Shown here: positions 20,764 to 30,689 of the stretch, one piece after another | Layout of the letters: each line of letters starts with the position of its first letter | Numbering within the stretch: the stretch's first letter is position 1 | NCBI RefSeq assembly: GCF_036373705.1 | Contig: NC_089851.1 | Coordinates: 53,575,312 to 53,639,311, forward strand | Origin: Amia ocellicauda | Taxonomy: Eukaryota > Chordata > Actinopteri > Amiiformes > Amiidae | Reading direction: 5' to 3' | Length of the DNA: 64,000 nt | Notes under the pieces: model-generated | Seen by the model: the letters and a program-made list of their open reading frames with translations, nothing else | What the model was told of the DNA's origin: nothing | Database searches by the model: none | Position numbers and translations under genes: made by a program

Positions 20764-21340
20764 CTAATGGTGTGAAATGATGTCCGTGTAGACATAAAGG
20801 GTGTAAAATCCTGCGCGGATATCCGCGGGGTATGGAGCTATTATATCCTTAAATTCATCCTCATTGTTGGCGTAAAACCCTAAAATCCGGCCTAGGTTAC
20901 CGCTGGTTTTAAATCTTATCGTAGGCGCGGCCTCCATGTAAACTTTATTTTTAATCGAACTGTAATGTAATCTGACAGGTTGTTTCCCTACAGAGATCTG
21001 TTTGTTCATCTCTTCTAATAATTTTTCAATATTTTCATAATAGCCGTTTTTAATACGAAAGTCCACTATTTGTTAATTCCGATGTCCAAAATTGAAAAGA
21101 CAGAGTCTCCATCACGTACTACAGCCCAAGTGTGGGGATACTGTATTCTGACAACCCCACCTCCCAGGTACCCTGTAGTTCTATAGGTTTTACAAATTTG
21201 ACCGTAAAACTAGAAATGGTGTTGTTAGGATAAATGTCGAGGGACACGTTACTAGGCAGCGTTACATAGAATCCTCCCTCTTCCACCTTCATGACCCATA
21301 ATGAAAGATCCTCTATGAGCTATCACTTGTATAGCGGCCT
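20764..21340 (-). pseudogene. decayed Polinton/Maverick (adintovirus-like) capsid-gene fragment
   Basis: On the minus strand, sequence from about 21300 down to 20764 resembles the N-terminal half of the penton/minor-capsid protein of Polinton/Maverick elements. Short hallmarks are FYVTLPSNVSLDIYPNNT near 21260, WEVGLSEY near 21160 and YTLYVYTDI near 20790. The frame is interrupted near 21135 by a frameshift and near 21060 by a stop and frame change, and the C-terminal half is missing. No polymerase, integrase or ATPase gene of such an element is visible nearby. It is an old relic and not functional. Confidence 0.6.
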
Positions 21341-21408
21341 TATATCGCGCCCCGCACAAGCCAAAACCTAGTCTGCCTTTAAGAGACATCATGCAGCCAG
21401 GGCTCTCG

Positions 21409-21528
21409 GCTTACGGCCACACCGTCCTGAACGCGCCCGATCTCGTCCGATCTCGGAAGCTCAACAGGGCAGCGCCTGGTCGGTACTTGGATGGGAGACC
21501 TCCTTGAAATACCAGGTGCTGCAAGCTT
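21409..21528 (+). rRNA. 5S rRNA gene copy 1 (variant, complete length)
   Basis: About 120 nt, from GCTTACGGCCACACC to GGTGCTGCAAGC, followed by a T run. The internal control region is recognisable: an A-box-like AGCTCAACAGGG and a C-box TACTTGGATGGGAGACC. It differs from canonical vertebrate 5S at several sites (AGCTCAAC for AGCTAAGC, CCTCCTTGAAAT for CCGCCTGGGAAT), so it may be a divergent or pseudogene copy. The flanking spacer starts near 21368. Confidence 0.75.
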
Positions 21529-21731
21529 TTTATGTCTCCTGGGTAACTTCATCATAGCTCTTATTACTCTTTGTGTCTGGAGGAGATATAAATGAAGTGT
21601 TCTACACCTACCCGGCTACTTTCAACACCCTTTCCTGTACTGACATTGTTCCGTCCATTTTTTTTTTTTTTGCTGCAGGTTGCGTCAATACCCGCCTGCC
21701 TTTAAGAGACATCATGCAGCCAGGCCTCTTG
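21529..21731 (+). repeat. 5S rDNA intergenic spacer
   Basis: The spacer begins ATGTCTCCTGGGTAACTTCA, contains GGAGATATAAATGAAG and a T11-12 run, and ends CTTTAAGAGACATCATGCAG before the next 5S. The same spacer follows at 24789-24999, 25119-25322 and inverted at 58755-58853. The start-to-start unit is about 323 bp. Confidence 0.8.
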
Positions 21732-21760
21732 GCTTGCGGCCACACCGTCCTGAATGCGCC
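21732..21760 (+). rRNA. 5S rRNA copy 2, first 29 nt, interrupted by a LINE
   Basis: GGCTTGCGGCCACACCGTCC then TGAATGCGCC. The gene stops at 5S nucleotide 29, and a Tx1-type LINE begins at 21761. The rest of the gene resumes at 24694. Confidence 0.85.
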
Positions 21761-21899
21761 TTGATTGTGGGAGTGACCGGACCGGTTTGGCGAGTTTGTG
21801 AGAGGAGGCAGTGTGTTTCGGCACACTGCTCTCTTTGTGGAAAACACTTCGAAATTGTAGTTTTATTTATTTTGTATTTGTTTTATATGTTTCATCCCT

Positions 21900-22143
21900 T
21901 CCCTATAGTGCCAAGTTCATGACTGCTGAGGGACTTAGACACTTCCGGGTTCTGCATAATAACCAGCATAAAATTTGTTCCCTCTGTTTGTCCCCTGACC
22001 ACTTGATGAAGAATTGCCCTTCCTTTATTTGCTTTGATTGTGGGGTACAGGGCCATTCTGTTCGACGCTGCACTGCCCCATCATGTTTGGGGTGTCGCAA
22101 AAAGCCCATGTACTGCCACTGTGAATCTATGGATGGCAGCTGA
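21900..22143 (+). pseudogene. LINE ORF1 C-terminus with zinc knuckles
   Basis: An open frame spans 21811-22143. It contains two CCHC knuckles, CSLCLSPDHLMKNC and CFDCGVQGHSVRRC, and a third Cys-rich segment CLGCRKKPMYCHC. ORF1 proteins of Tx1-type LINEs bind element RNA. The N-terminal region is missing, because the frame comes out of the 5' UTR without an ORF1 head. Confidence 0.7.
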
Positions 22144-22326
22144 GAGTGGTGTGGTACATCAAGGGGGTCAGTCAGGAACATGCTTGCAATATAGGGAAAG
22201 TCTCTTATGGGTACACTTCTTTCAGTGACCATGCTTTCTTTTCCTTTGAGCTTAATTTTTGTAAATTGCAGAAGGGGCCTGGGCTTTGGTGTTTTAATAA
22301 TCAACTTTTGAAAGAGGTGGATTTTA

Positions 22327-24507
22327 ATGAGGGGATTGAGAGACTCGTGGAGAGCAGCCTGTCCTGTCCCTTATTTGAAGGAGGAGCAGCAGGAGGGCTA
22401 TATCTTGAAGATCGATCAAGAGAAGGCTTTTGATAGGGTAGAGCATGATTATCTTCTTGAGGTGCTTCAGCGGTTTGGGTTTGGTAAGCATTTTATTTCT
22501 TGGGTTGGGATTTTTTACACAGGTATTTATAGCCGGGTTAAATGCAACGGGTACCTGACAGACTTTTTTCCAGTGGAGAGGTCGGTAAGACAGGGTTGCC
22601 CTTTATCTGCTTTGCTTTATTCTCTGGTGGTGGAGCCTTTGAGTTTGGCCTTACAGCAGAATAGGGAGATTGTGGGTATTGCTATCCCTGATTGCATAAC
22701 TCAGTCTCTTCTTTATCAACATGCAGACGATACAACTCTCACGCTCTCTAGTTTGACTTGTGTTCCCACAGTGATGGCAGTGTTTGATATGTACTGCTCA
22801 GCTTCAGGGGCAAAGGTGAATGTAGGCAAATCAGAAATTTTGGCCATTCATCCGAGTGTTGCAATGTCTACTCTTTCTATTCCTTTTAAGGTGGTGGGGG
22901 ATGCGCTACAGATTTTGGGAGTGTACATTGGGTTGGAGGAGGAGGTGGTTGTGGAGTTGAACTGGCGGGGCAGGATCCAGAAATTAGTGGCGATTTTAAA
23001 TCTCTGGTCTTGCAGAGTTTTAACTTTAAAAGGTCGAGTTCTGGTTATTAATAGCCTGTTGCTCTCCCGGCTCTGGTTTTTGCTGAATGTGATGGAGCTT
23101 CCTCAGTGGGTTGAGATGCAGGTGAAAAGCTTAGTGGGCAGGTTTTTGTGGGAGGGTAAGCCGGCGAAAATTGGCTATAACACCATGATTGGGGAAGTTC
23201 GTAGGGGGGGGTTGATGCTTGCAGACCTGCCATTAAAGAAGAAGAGCTTTTGCATTGTAGTACTGAAGCGTTTTTTAGACCGGGGGAATTGTAGTGTGTG
23301 GAAAGGGTTTCTGCTGCACTATTTTAATAAATGGGGGGGGTTGGGGATGGGTGAGAGTATTTTGTGTATGTGTCTTCGACCTTCTATGCTGCGGGGTATT
23401 CCCCAGTTTTATCAGGAAGTGTTGCTATCATGGGCCGAATTCTTGCCATCTCTGTCTTTTAGTCCTGATAGTAGGGAGCAGATTCTTAATCAGCCACTCT
23501 TTCTTAACCCTTTGCTTCAATCAGGTGGCAAGTCCCTTTATGTGCAGTGTTTTGTGGAGGCGGGGGTGCTTCGGGTGCAGGATATCATGTATGTGGTTTG
23601 GGAGGGGTTTTTGCCCACTCAGGCCATTGCAGACTCAGTTTGGGAGAAGAATGAGGATGTGCCTTTTAGAATCGTGGCTGTGGAGTATGATACCATTAAG
23701 CGTGCTCTTCCTGAGAGTTGGATAAGAGTAATTAATGAGGGGTGTAACACTATCCTTTGTCCCACAAGGTCTGTCCCGCAATTTATTTTGCAGGGGAGGG
23801 AGTTTCCTGTCCCCTTTCTTGATTGTGTGACACAGTTGTTTTATCTGACCCTCTTGCGTGCCGTTTTTGTCCGGCCAGAGTCTGAATTGCTTTGGCAGAG
23901 GAGGTGCCCGACCTTGTCTGTTTCCTACTTATGGAGGAACTTACGTATTGCTTTTAATTCCCCTGACTGTGAGGATCTCAACTTTAGGTTGCGGCACAAC
24001 TGCATATTTTCACAGTGGCTTCTCCATAAGTTGCATCTTGCAGACACTAGTTTGTGCTCAGTGTGTCAGCAGCGGGTGGAAGGCATTATGCACTTTTTTG
24101 TACAGTGTGCAGAGTTGAAGGGGTTGGGGATTTATCTACACCAGTTGTTAGAGGGGTTCTATGGGTTTGCTGATGTGGAGATTCAACAAGACCTTCACTC
24201 GGTGTCCTGGGATTCTCTTTTCTTATTTGGGTTACACGGGGTATTCCCCAAAGTCAATGTGGAATTCATTAACTTTCTTCTTAGTCATGCTCGACATGCA
24301 GTTTACAAGAGGCGAAATCGATCTCTGTTTAGTGGTGAAACACTGGATGTAGTTCACCTATTCACACTGAGTCTGAAACGGGATATCTATTCAGTGTATT
24401 CGTTTTGTAAGAGGGATGAGAGGGCCATGACTCGTTTCAAAGAGATATTTTTATATAATAATGTAATCGTAAAACTGATGGGTGATGATCTGATTCTTTC
24501 TGTATGA
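22327..24507 (+). pseudogene. LINE ORF2, RT palm through C-terminus (726-codon open frame)
   Basis: The open frame starts out of register; homology begins near residue 18 (LKEEQQEGYILKIDQEKAFD) after a deletion that removed the block expected between it and 22370. RT motifs in order are LKIDQEKAFDRVEHDYLLE, RQGCPLSALLYSLVVEPL and YQHADDTTLTL (catalytic pair ADD), followed by thumb and a C-terminal Cys/His segment CSVCQQRVEGIMHFFVQC. The C-terminal 500 residues have no stop, unlike most elements here, so this copy is fairly young. Upstream, 22140-22330 holds the end of the endonuclease with the intact SDHAFFSFEL motif. Confidence 0.8.
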
Positions 24508-24693
24508 TTTTCTTGATACTCCTGTCTGTTCTATACTTTCTAAGTATTGCTTTTGGTTTACATTTACCTGTGATCGATGATGACAATTTGCTGTTTTATG
24601 CACGTGAACGACAAAATGATCCGTTGTTCAGCACAATCTGAGATCAAAAAAAAAAGAAAAAAAAAAACAAAGAAAAAAAAAAAAAAAAAAAAC

Positions 24694-24788
24694 ATGCCCG
24701 ATCTCGTCCGATCTCGGAAGCTCAACAGGGCAGGACCTGGTCAGTACTTGGATGGGAGACCTCCTTGAAATACCAGGTGCTGCAAGAT
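24694..24788 (+). rRNA. 5S rRNA copy 2, 3' part after the LINE
   Basis: Resumes ATGCCCGATCTCGTCCGATC, runs through TACTTGGATGGGAGACC and ends TGCTGCAAGATTTTT. It keeps both internal promoter boxes but has lost its own 5' end by insertion. Confidence 0.8.
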
Positions 24789-24999
24789 TTTTATGTCTCC
24801 TGGGTAACTTCATCATAGCTCTTATTACTCTTTCTTTCTGGAGGAGATATAAATGAAGTGTTCTACACCTACCCGGCTACTTTCAACACCCTTTCCTGTA
24901 CTGAAATTTCTCCCTCCATTTTTTTTTTTTTTTTTTTTTGCTGGAAGTTGCATCAATGCCCGCCTGCCTTTAAGAGACATAATGAGGCCAGGCCTCTCA

Positions 25000-25118
25000 T
25001 CTTGCGGCCACACCGTACTGAATGCACCTGATCTCGTCAGATCTCGGAAGCTAAACAGGGCAGGACCTGGTCAGTACTTGGATGGGAGACCTCCTGGAAA
25101 TACCAGGTGCTGCAAGCT
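25000..25118 (+). rRNA. 5S rRNA gene copy 3 (variant)
   Basis: Full length, with ATCTTGCGGCCACACCGTAC at the start, an A-box-like AGCTAAACAGGG, C-box TACTTGGATGGGAGACC and CTCCTGGAAATACC, then a T5 terminator. It is closer to canonical 5S than copy 1 but still differs, so function is uncertain. Confidence 0.75.
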
Positions 25119-25322
25119 TTTTACATCTCCTGGGTAACTTCATCATAGCTCTTATTACTCTCTTTCTGTCTGGAGGAGATATAATTGAAGTATTCTACAC
25201 CTACCCGGCTACTTTCAACACCCTTTCCTGTACTGATATTTTTCCCTCCATTTTTTTTTTTTGCTGGAAGTTGCATCAATACCCGCCTGCCTTTAAGAGA
25301 CATCATGCAGCCAGGCCTCTCG

Positions 25323-25351
25323 GCTTGTGGCCACACTGTCCTGAACGCACC
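25323..25351 (+). rRNA. 5S rRNA copy 4, first ~29 nt, interrupted
   Basis: GCTTGTGGCCACACTGTCC then TGAACGCACC, broken at the same 5S position as copy 2. It is followed by the same LINE 5' end. Confidence 0.8.
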
Positions 25352-25460
25352 TTGTGCTTGATTGCGGGAGTGACCATACCGGTTTGGCGAGTTTGTGAGA
25401 GGAGGCAGTGTGTTTCAGCACACTGCTCTCTTTGTGGAAAACACTTCCAAATTGGGGTTC
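25352..25460 (+). mobile_element. second Mutsu-like LINE insertion, 5' end only
   Basis: TTGTGCTTGATTGCGGGAGT, then CCGGTTTGGCGAGTTTGTGA and the following ~70 bp match the 5' end of the LINE at 21761 with few differences. Similarity fades near 25460. The body and 3' end are absent, so the copy is deleted or rearranged. Confidence 0.8.
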
Positions 25461-25943
25461 TTTTTTACCCAAGTTTTGTTTGGGTTGTTTAACTGCTTTT
25501 GTACTGCATTTCTGTGGATTTGGATTGCCTTTTGCAGTATGGGTTTGTTTTTTTGGATTGCTTTTTATGCTGCCTGAGCAACATATGGGACTCCAGCCAT
25601 GCCTGTGCCAGTGGGTATATACAATACATATACATATTAATTATTCTTGTTAATCTCAGTAATGCTATGCAAAATGTAAATATATAAAACGGTATATATT
25701 GTACTTACATTTCATGATTAAGATTACAGCCTGGTAGGGTAACATTTGCTAATTCCACTAATCTTTTCGCGTTTTTTTACTTCAAAATAAATCCACCTCA
25801 GAGCCAAGTCCCGCATCCAAGAACAATTAAACAACCCAATCAAACGCGTGATCTACGACCCGCCTTCTAAAGGCATAGTAACCAATCAGGCGCGTCATCC
25901 TGTTCTGCCCCTGGGGCAGTGCTGCCCTCAGAACAGGGCTGGT
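25461..25943. other. unassigned sequence
   Basis: I recognise nothing here beyond A/T-rich stretches. Short hydrophobic frames at 25395-25687 look like chance translation of T-rich DNA. Confidence 0.35.
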
Positions 25944-26460
25944 TTACAAAAACTCAACTGAGCGGCCGCCCCCCTCCTGCCGTTCCTGGGGCTCAGTCTC
26001 CTCAACCCCGCCGTCCATGGCAGCAACATTCTCCCTTGCCAAGCCCTCATGATTCCTGTCAGGACACATCCTCTTCATGTGCCGCACTTTACCACAAACA
26101 AAACATTTCTCAGAGGTTACAAACACATTATAAACACTGCCATCCACACTACATTTCATCACAGTGTTTATCACCATGTTCGGGTCATGCATATCAATGA
26201 TACTTGCCTCGGAAAAGTTTTGGCGCTTGATCGGGGACATTAATTTACCATATCGAAGCAACTCCTGCTCCAGAACCGCATTCCTCATAAAAGGAGGGAC
26301 GTTAGAAATGGTGATCCTACTTACAGGTGAAGCAAGTGGCAAAACGGGGAAAAAAAATGTCACACATAATAACGCCTTCTTCCACCAGTCTATTCACCAG
26401 CATTTCGCTACCTAAAAATATAACCACTGGCCGATTCATACAGGACGCGGACTTGACATG
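25944..26460 (-). pseudogene. Tx1-type LINE ORF1 fragment, 3' part
   Basis: Minus-strand frames 26508-26317 and 26363-25944 give VVIFLGSEMLVNRLVEEGV, then SRITISNVPPFMRNAVLEQE, a middle domain, and a CCHC knuckle CFVCGKVRHMKRMC with an acidic tail. This is the RNA-recognition-like and knuckle region of Tx1-clade ORF1 proteins. A frameshift lies near 26350. The 5' continuation is at 31996-32115, beyond an LTR retrotransposon that split it. Confidence 0.75.
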
Positions 26461-26760
26461 TGTTGCATTTATAGAATGAAGAGAACGGAGTCCATCCCGG
26501 TGCAACACATTTATTGTCTCTGTAAAACACAGAAAAAGGGTATTATTTTACTTATTCAGACTGCAGTTCTATCTTGCGTCTTCTTTGGACTTGTTTACAA
26601 TTGCGTTACTGACGCATTTCAATGAAAGAAGACATAATGCTCGCCACCTGCTGGTCGGAAGCTATAACAACGCAGTGTATTGTATTATCCCAATTTAAAG
26701 GCCTGTACTATGGGTGCAATGTTTTTCGTTAAGTTAAGTTAAGGCACACATAGTGCCATA
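26461..26760 (-). repeat. 3' LTR (300 bp)
   Basis: Minus strand opens TATGGCACTATGTGTGC and closes AAATGCAACA. It is nearly identical to the LTR at 31700-31995, differing by a TTAAG-type insertion and scattered bases. Confidence 0.9.
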
Positions 26761-26772
26761 CTCTCCCCCTCA
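26761..26772 (-). promoter_or_regulatory. polypurine tract of the gypsy element
   Basis: Minus strand GAGGGGGAGAG lies immediately before the 3' LTR, the required position for plus-strand priming. Confidence 0.75.
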
Positions 26773-27276
26773 AACTTTTTAATGTCACCTGACATTTACC
26801 CTTCCAGAAGGCTAACACATTTTGTCTGCTCGTTTTTTTTTTTTATAACTGGCTAGTTAGAAGTAGGTTTTCTTAAAAAAAACGAAATCTATATATTCAC
26901 AGGACTATGACATTAGCTTGGTAGTGACACTCCTTACGGTCTACCAAGGGCTATGGAAAAGCTCATTGTGCACTCTAAGCTTAAACCATATTTATTTTGC
27001 TACTGTAATTGTCACTTTTCACCTGAGGGTTTTAGAACAATTGTTCACTCTAACCAGTTTTTTTCTCTTCCCTTATTACCATTACTCTTTTCTGTAACCA
27101 CACTCAATCTTACGGCATAGTTGACCTTAGTCTGATAATACTTTTTCCCTTTCAGCAGACATTGATATACTGTCCTCATGTATTAATCAAGAAATATAAA
27201 CACATATTTACCATAATTTACAGGTAAACACATTCTAATGTCCATAGTAACAATGTACAATATTCAATGTAACGCA
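26773..27276 (-). other. non-coding 3' region of the gypsy element
   Basis: Lies between the end of the integrase tail frame and the polypurine tract. I see no further reading frame. Confidence 0.5.
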
Positions 27277-28311
27277 CTAATAAACAGGCTGTATGTCCAT
27301 TGTGTTCCATGGCCTCCAAAAGCCGTAACCACCAGACAAATGTGTTGTTTGCATGCCCTTCACTGTCAAGTCTCTCTGTACAATAGAAGGTTGTCCTAAG
27401 GTTCCATAAGTCAACATTCTTGGTTGGCGTCTCTCTCTCTGTGGATACAGTCTGAGTGGCTGTGCTGAGTTTTGGCTCTCTTCAGCAGATGAATGTTCTG
27501 CTTCGGAACTTACATGGTGAACCTGATCCTCACACTCACTGTAACTGTTCAACTGCAGATCCTCATGAAGCAGCATACTTCCATGTTCATCAGCTGACGG
27601 CAAGTGTTCACGGGACTGCTGTGTGGCTTGGGGTTGGAAGGCTCGAGTCTGAGGGTTTAGGACTGAGTTCCCAGTCTTGAGGTTCCTGTCTCTGTGTAGC
27701 CTCAACCTGTATGTCAGTTGATAGTCTTCCCCTGAGTCACTCTCGGAGTCCAATTGAGGCTCTGGTTCTCTCATAACTTTCTTTTTGTTCTTGTTGTTTT
27801 GCAAAGAACCATTTCTCTTTGTTTTAATCTGGCATGAAGTCTTTTCAGGTTTTTCCAGTGGTAAATGATCACATGGCAGCAACAGATTCCTGTGAATCAC
27901 ACGACTTCTACCTTCACCACTCTCTGGTCTTACCTCATAGACAGGACTTTCCTTGCATTTCCTCTGTACCACTATGTGAACCTTATCTTCCCAGTATGAC
28001 CGGATCTTCCCCGGTCTCCCTCTTTCAGTCAGGTTGCGGATGAGCACTCGGCCACCAGCCTGTAAGTCATTGCCATGGACTCTTCTATCATAGTATACTT
28101 TTCCCCTGGCTGCTTCTCTGTTGGCTGCTCTGGATGCAATGTGGTATGCTTCCTTCATTCTCTTTTGCGAGTCTGTAACATAGTCTTCATAGGTTTTCTG
28201 TTTTCCTTCAGCATTGAGATTGAAAAGGAGGTCAATTGGGAGTCTTGGGGATGGTGAGTATCCGGTAGCCTCACTGCGTGTACAATTGTAGGCATGAATG
28301 ACCTTACCCAA
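27277..28311 (-). pseudogene. integrase C-terminal region and tail of the gypsy polyprotein
   Basis: 344 codons open. The first ~60 residues match the end of the integrase core region (HAYNCTRSEATGYSPSP). A chromatin-binding C-terminal domain follows with GKVYYDRRVHGNDLQAGGRV and YWEDKVHIVVQR. A long charged tail ends RERRQPRMLTYGTLGQPS, as in many vertebrate gypsy polyproteins. The frame is separated from the integrase core by a frameshift near 28350. Confidence 0.75.
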
Positions 28312-28359
28312 GGAACTTTTCCAGTCTGCCTTCTCCTTTTCTCTTAGTCCTCAACATGG

Positions 28360-29172
28360 CTAATAGCGTCCTGTTGGATCTCTCAACCTGGGGTTTCCCT
28401 GGGGATGGTATGGTGTTGTGTGAGAGTTATGCACCCCAGAGAGCTCTTGCAATCTTGCAAACATTTGATTTTCAAATTCCTTCCACATGTCGTGGTGGAT
28501 CTTACTTGGAAAACCAAATTTGAGTGCAAAGTCATTGAAAATCTTTTCTGCTACAGTCTTGGCAGCTTTGTTTTTGGTGGCATACGCTTGTGCGAACCGC
28601 GTATAATGGTCCATAACCACCAGGATGTATTCATACCCCTGTTTACATGGCTCCAAATGTAGGAAATCAATGGACACCATTTCAAATGGATAGGTTGTGG
28701 TGATGGTATATAATGGGGCTCTTGTGGGCTTGTTAGGTTTTTTCTTTTTCAGGCACTCGCAAACTTTGGTCACAAAATGTTCAACATCATTCTGCATCCG
28801 TGGCCAATAGAATCTGTCCCTGATCAAAGTTAGTGTTCTTTCGCAACCAAGGTGTCCCATCTTCTGGTGTAACTCCTCAAACACAAGTGGGTGCTATCCT
28901 TTGGGCAAGATTAGTTGGTCCCATCCAGATGTTTTCCTTAATAACACTCCATCTTTGTCCACATACAGCTTAGTCCACTGTCTCAGTAATACATTGACAT
29001 CAGGATGTTCAGTTTTCTGCCTGTCTATGGGTGGATGCTGGCTCCTTGATTTGTATTTCAAGACTCTCCCAATGATGGGGTCACTCTCTTGTGCCTTTCT
29101 GATCTGTCCAGTTGTTAGAGGACCAGCAATTGTACTGGAATGTGTGTCTTGCACCAGTTCCAACACATTCAT
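28360..29172 (-). pseudogene. gypsy integrase, zinc-binding and catalytic core
   Basis: Two frames join near 28890. The zinc finger is [20 protein letters not shown] then CECLKKKK. The core shows VSIDFLHLE (first Asp) and [14 protein letters not shown] (second Asp; Gly is replaced by Trp). The Glu segment is lost: after YHPQGNP the frame shifts to RLRD. It would insert the element DNA; this copy lacks a full DDE triad. Confidence 0.75.
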
Positions 29173-29202
29173 AAAGACTGTCCCTATCCCCTGCGATGGT
29201 TT

Positions 29203-29700
29203 TTACAGCTCTACCAATACTCCAAGCATTGAAGAGCTGATTATATCCTGTTGTATTTCCTCAGTGCACTGGTTCATGTAACTGTCTATGTCCAATGGCA
29301 TCCGGGACAGGCCATCTGCATCAGCATTAGACTTGCCAGGGCGGTATTTGATGGTAAAGTTGAAATCCGCAAGCTGTGCTACCCACCGGTGGCCTGTTGC
29401 ATTTAATTTGGCTGTTGTGAGGACATAGGTGAGAGGGTTATTGTCTGTGTATAACACAAATGATGGTGCATGGTACAGATAATCCCTAAATCGCTCACAA
29501 ACAGACCATTTTAAGGCTACAAATTATAATTTTCCTGAGTGCATATGGTAGTTTTTCTCTGGCAGTGTTAGTGTTCTTGAGCCATATGCAATTACTACCA
29601 TCTTACCTCACTGCCTTTGTTATAACACCGCTCCAAGTCCTTCCTGTGATGCATCACAGTGTAACACAAATGGCTGTGTGAAGTCCGGGTATCCCAGGAC
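29203..29700 (-). pseudogene. gypsy RNase H fragment
   Basis: Starts just after the RT deletion with a segment encoding LHCDASQEGLGAVL, followed by a stop near 29624, and continues in 29457-29203 with YTDNNPLTYVLTTAKLNATG and YRPGKSNADADGLSR. Several breaks are visible between the pieces. Confidence 0.7.
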
Positions 29701-29719
29701 AGGTGGCTTTAACAGGCAA

Positions 29720-30680
29720 TCACCCCCGGTTGAGCAGATCCTGTATATACTCTTTTACTTCTTGGTGGAGAGACTTTGGAATTGACATGTAGGTTTTCTG
29801 AACAGGTATGGTGTCCTTAAGTGTAATATGAATGTTAAGGGATGGAATGCAACCAATATTGTTGTCATCAAAGGCAAAAGCATTACACTCATCTCTCAAC
29901 ATCTGTCTAACCGCTTGTTGTTGAGCCTCACTTAAGTGGTCCAAATTCACAGGAGGGTCCCACTTCTGAGTGCTTCCGCTACTGACATCAGCCTGCTCCT
30001 TCAATTTTGCTTCTTCAGGCTTAAACAAATTGTCAGAGTGGTTGCATGTTTGTTCTTGCTGTTGTTCCTGATCATTTGCTGGTACCACTGCTGCTGGATA
30101 CACTGCTTTCACTGTTTGTAGGTGGCCCAGGATAATGTGCTGGTCTAGTATGATGTCATGCTTTGTGGTATTTGCAATGGGGACAGGCACATAGATAGGA
30201 CTCACCTCCCGAACAGCCACCAATGCTTCACTGATGAGGAGGCCTTCTGGAAGTGGACACAGCTCAGATGGGACAAAGAGCATCTCTTGGTCTTTATACA
30301 GCGCTCCTACATGTGCACGGGCATGGACAGGGGTAATCTGGTCTGCTGGCAGAACTACTCTCTTGCGTCCTGTTCTCGCAATGCCTGCATCATGTCCTAC
30401 ATCTTGGGTCTGCATGAGCCTCAACATGGATTCAGCGGTCTTCACTGGTACAGAAAACGCTGCACTCATCATCTGGATAACATCAGTTGTTGTTTTTGTT
30501 GCCCCCTTCCCTCGGTTTACTATCTCTTCAATTACATTGAAACCAATAATTGGATCTTCAGCCACATTTGAGTCACTTGATACTAAAATTGGAACTGTAC
30601 GTGTCTCTGTCACAGTTAGATCACAGTCCAACTGAAATCTCACCTCAATCCAGCCAATGAAAGGTATCTCTGTTTGGTTA
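29720..30680 (-). pseudogene. gypsy protease C-terminus and RT N-terminus
   Basis: The C-terminal 320 codons of the open frame 31045-29720. IPFIGWIEVRFQLD and DPIIGFNVIEEIV match the part of the protease downstream of its active site, but no DTGA-type motif precedes them. The frame ends in the RT fingers, IPVQKTYMSIPKSLHQEVK and YIQDLLNRG. The next DNA is already RNase H-proximal, so the catalytic palm (the YxDD region) has been deleted at about 29715. Confidence 0.75.
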
Positions 30681-30689
30681 GACTGATCT

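Larger units (their letters stand above)
21761..24693 (+). mobile_element. Tx1-clade LINE (Mutsu-like) inserted in a 5S gene
   Basis: The element starts TTGATTGTGGGAGTGACC right after 5S nucleotide 29 and ends in an A-rich tail before 5S resumes. It has a 5' UTR, the C-terminal part of ORF1 with zinc knuckles, and an ORF2 that has lost the endonuclease and N-terminal RT. Tx1-clade LINEs named Mutsu are known to target 5S rRNA genes; assignment here rests on position and the RT style. Bases ATGC at the right junction repeat those at the left flank, suggesting a target-site duplication of about 5-7 bp. Internal deletions make this copy non-autonomous. Confidence 0.85.

Noticed and set aside
24642..24692. 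expressed Lys-rich peptide or a separate poly-A retrocopy
   Set aside because: It is the A-rich 3' tail of the LINE; the Lys-rich frame is a by-product.
24694..25118. 5S-derived SINE (SINE3) instead of 5S rDNA
   Set aside because: Units are tandem with a constant ~323-bp period and shared spacer, and lack a SINE body or tail. For the single inverted unit at 58854 this alternative is less firmly excluded.
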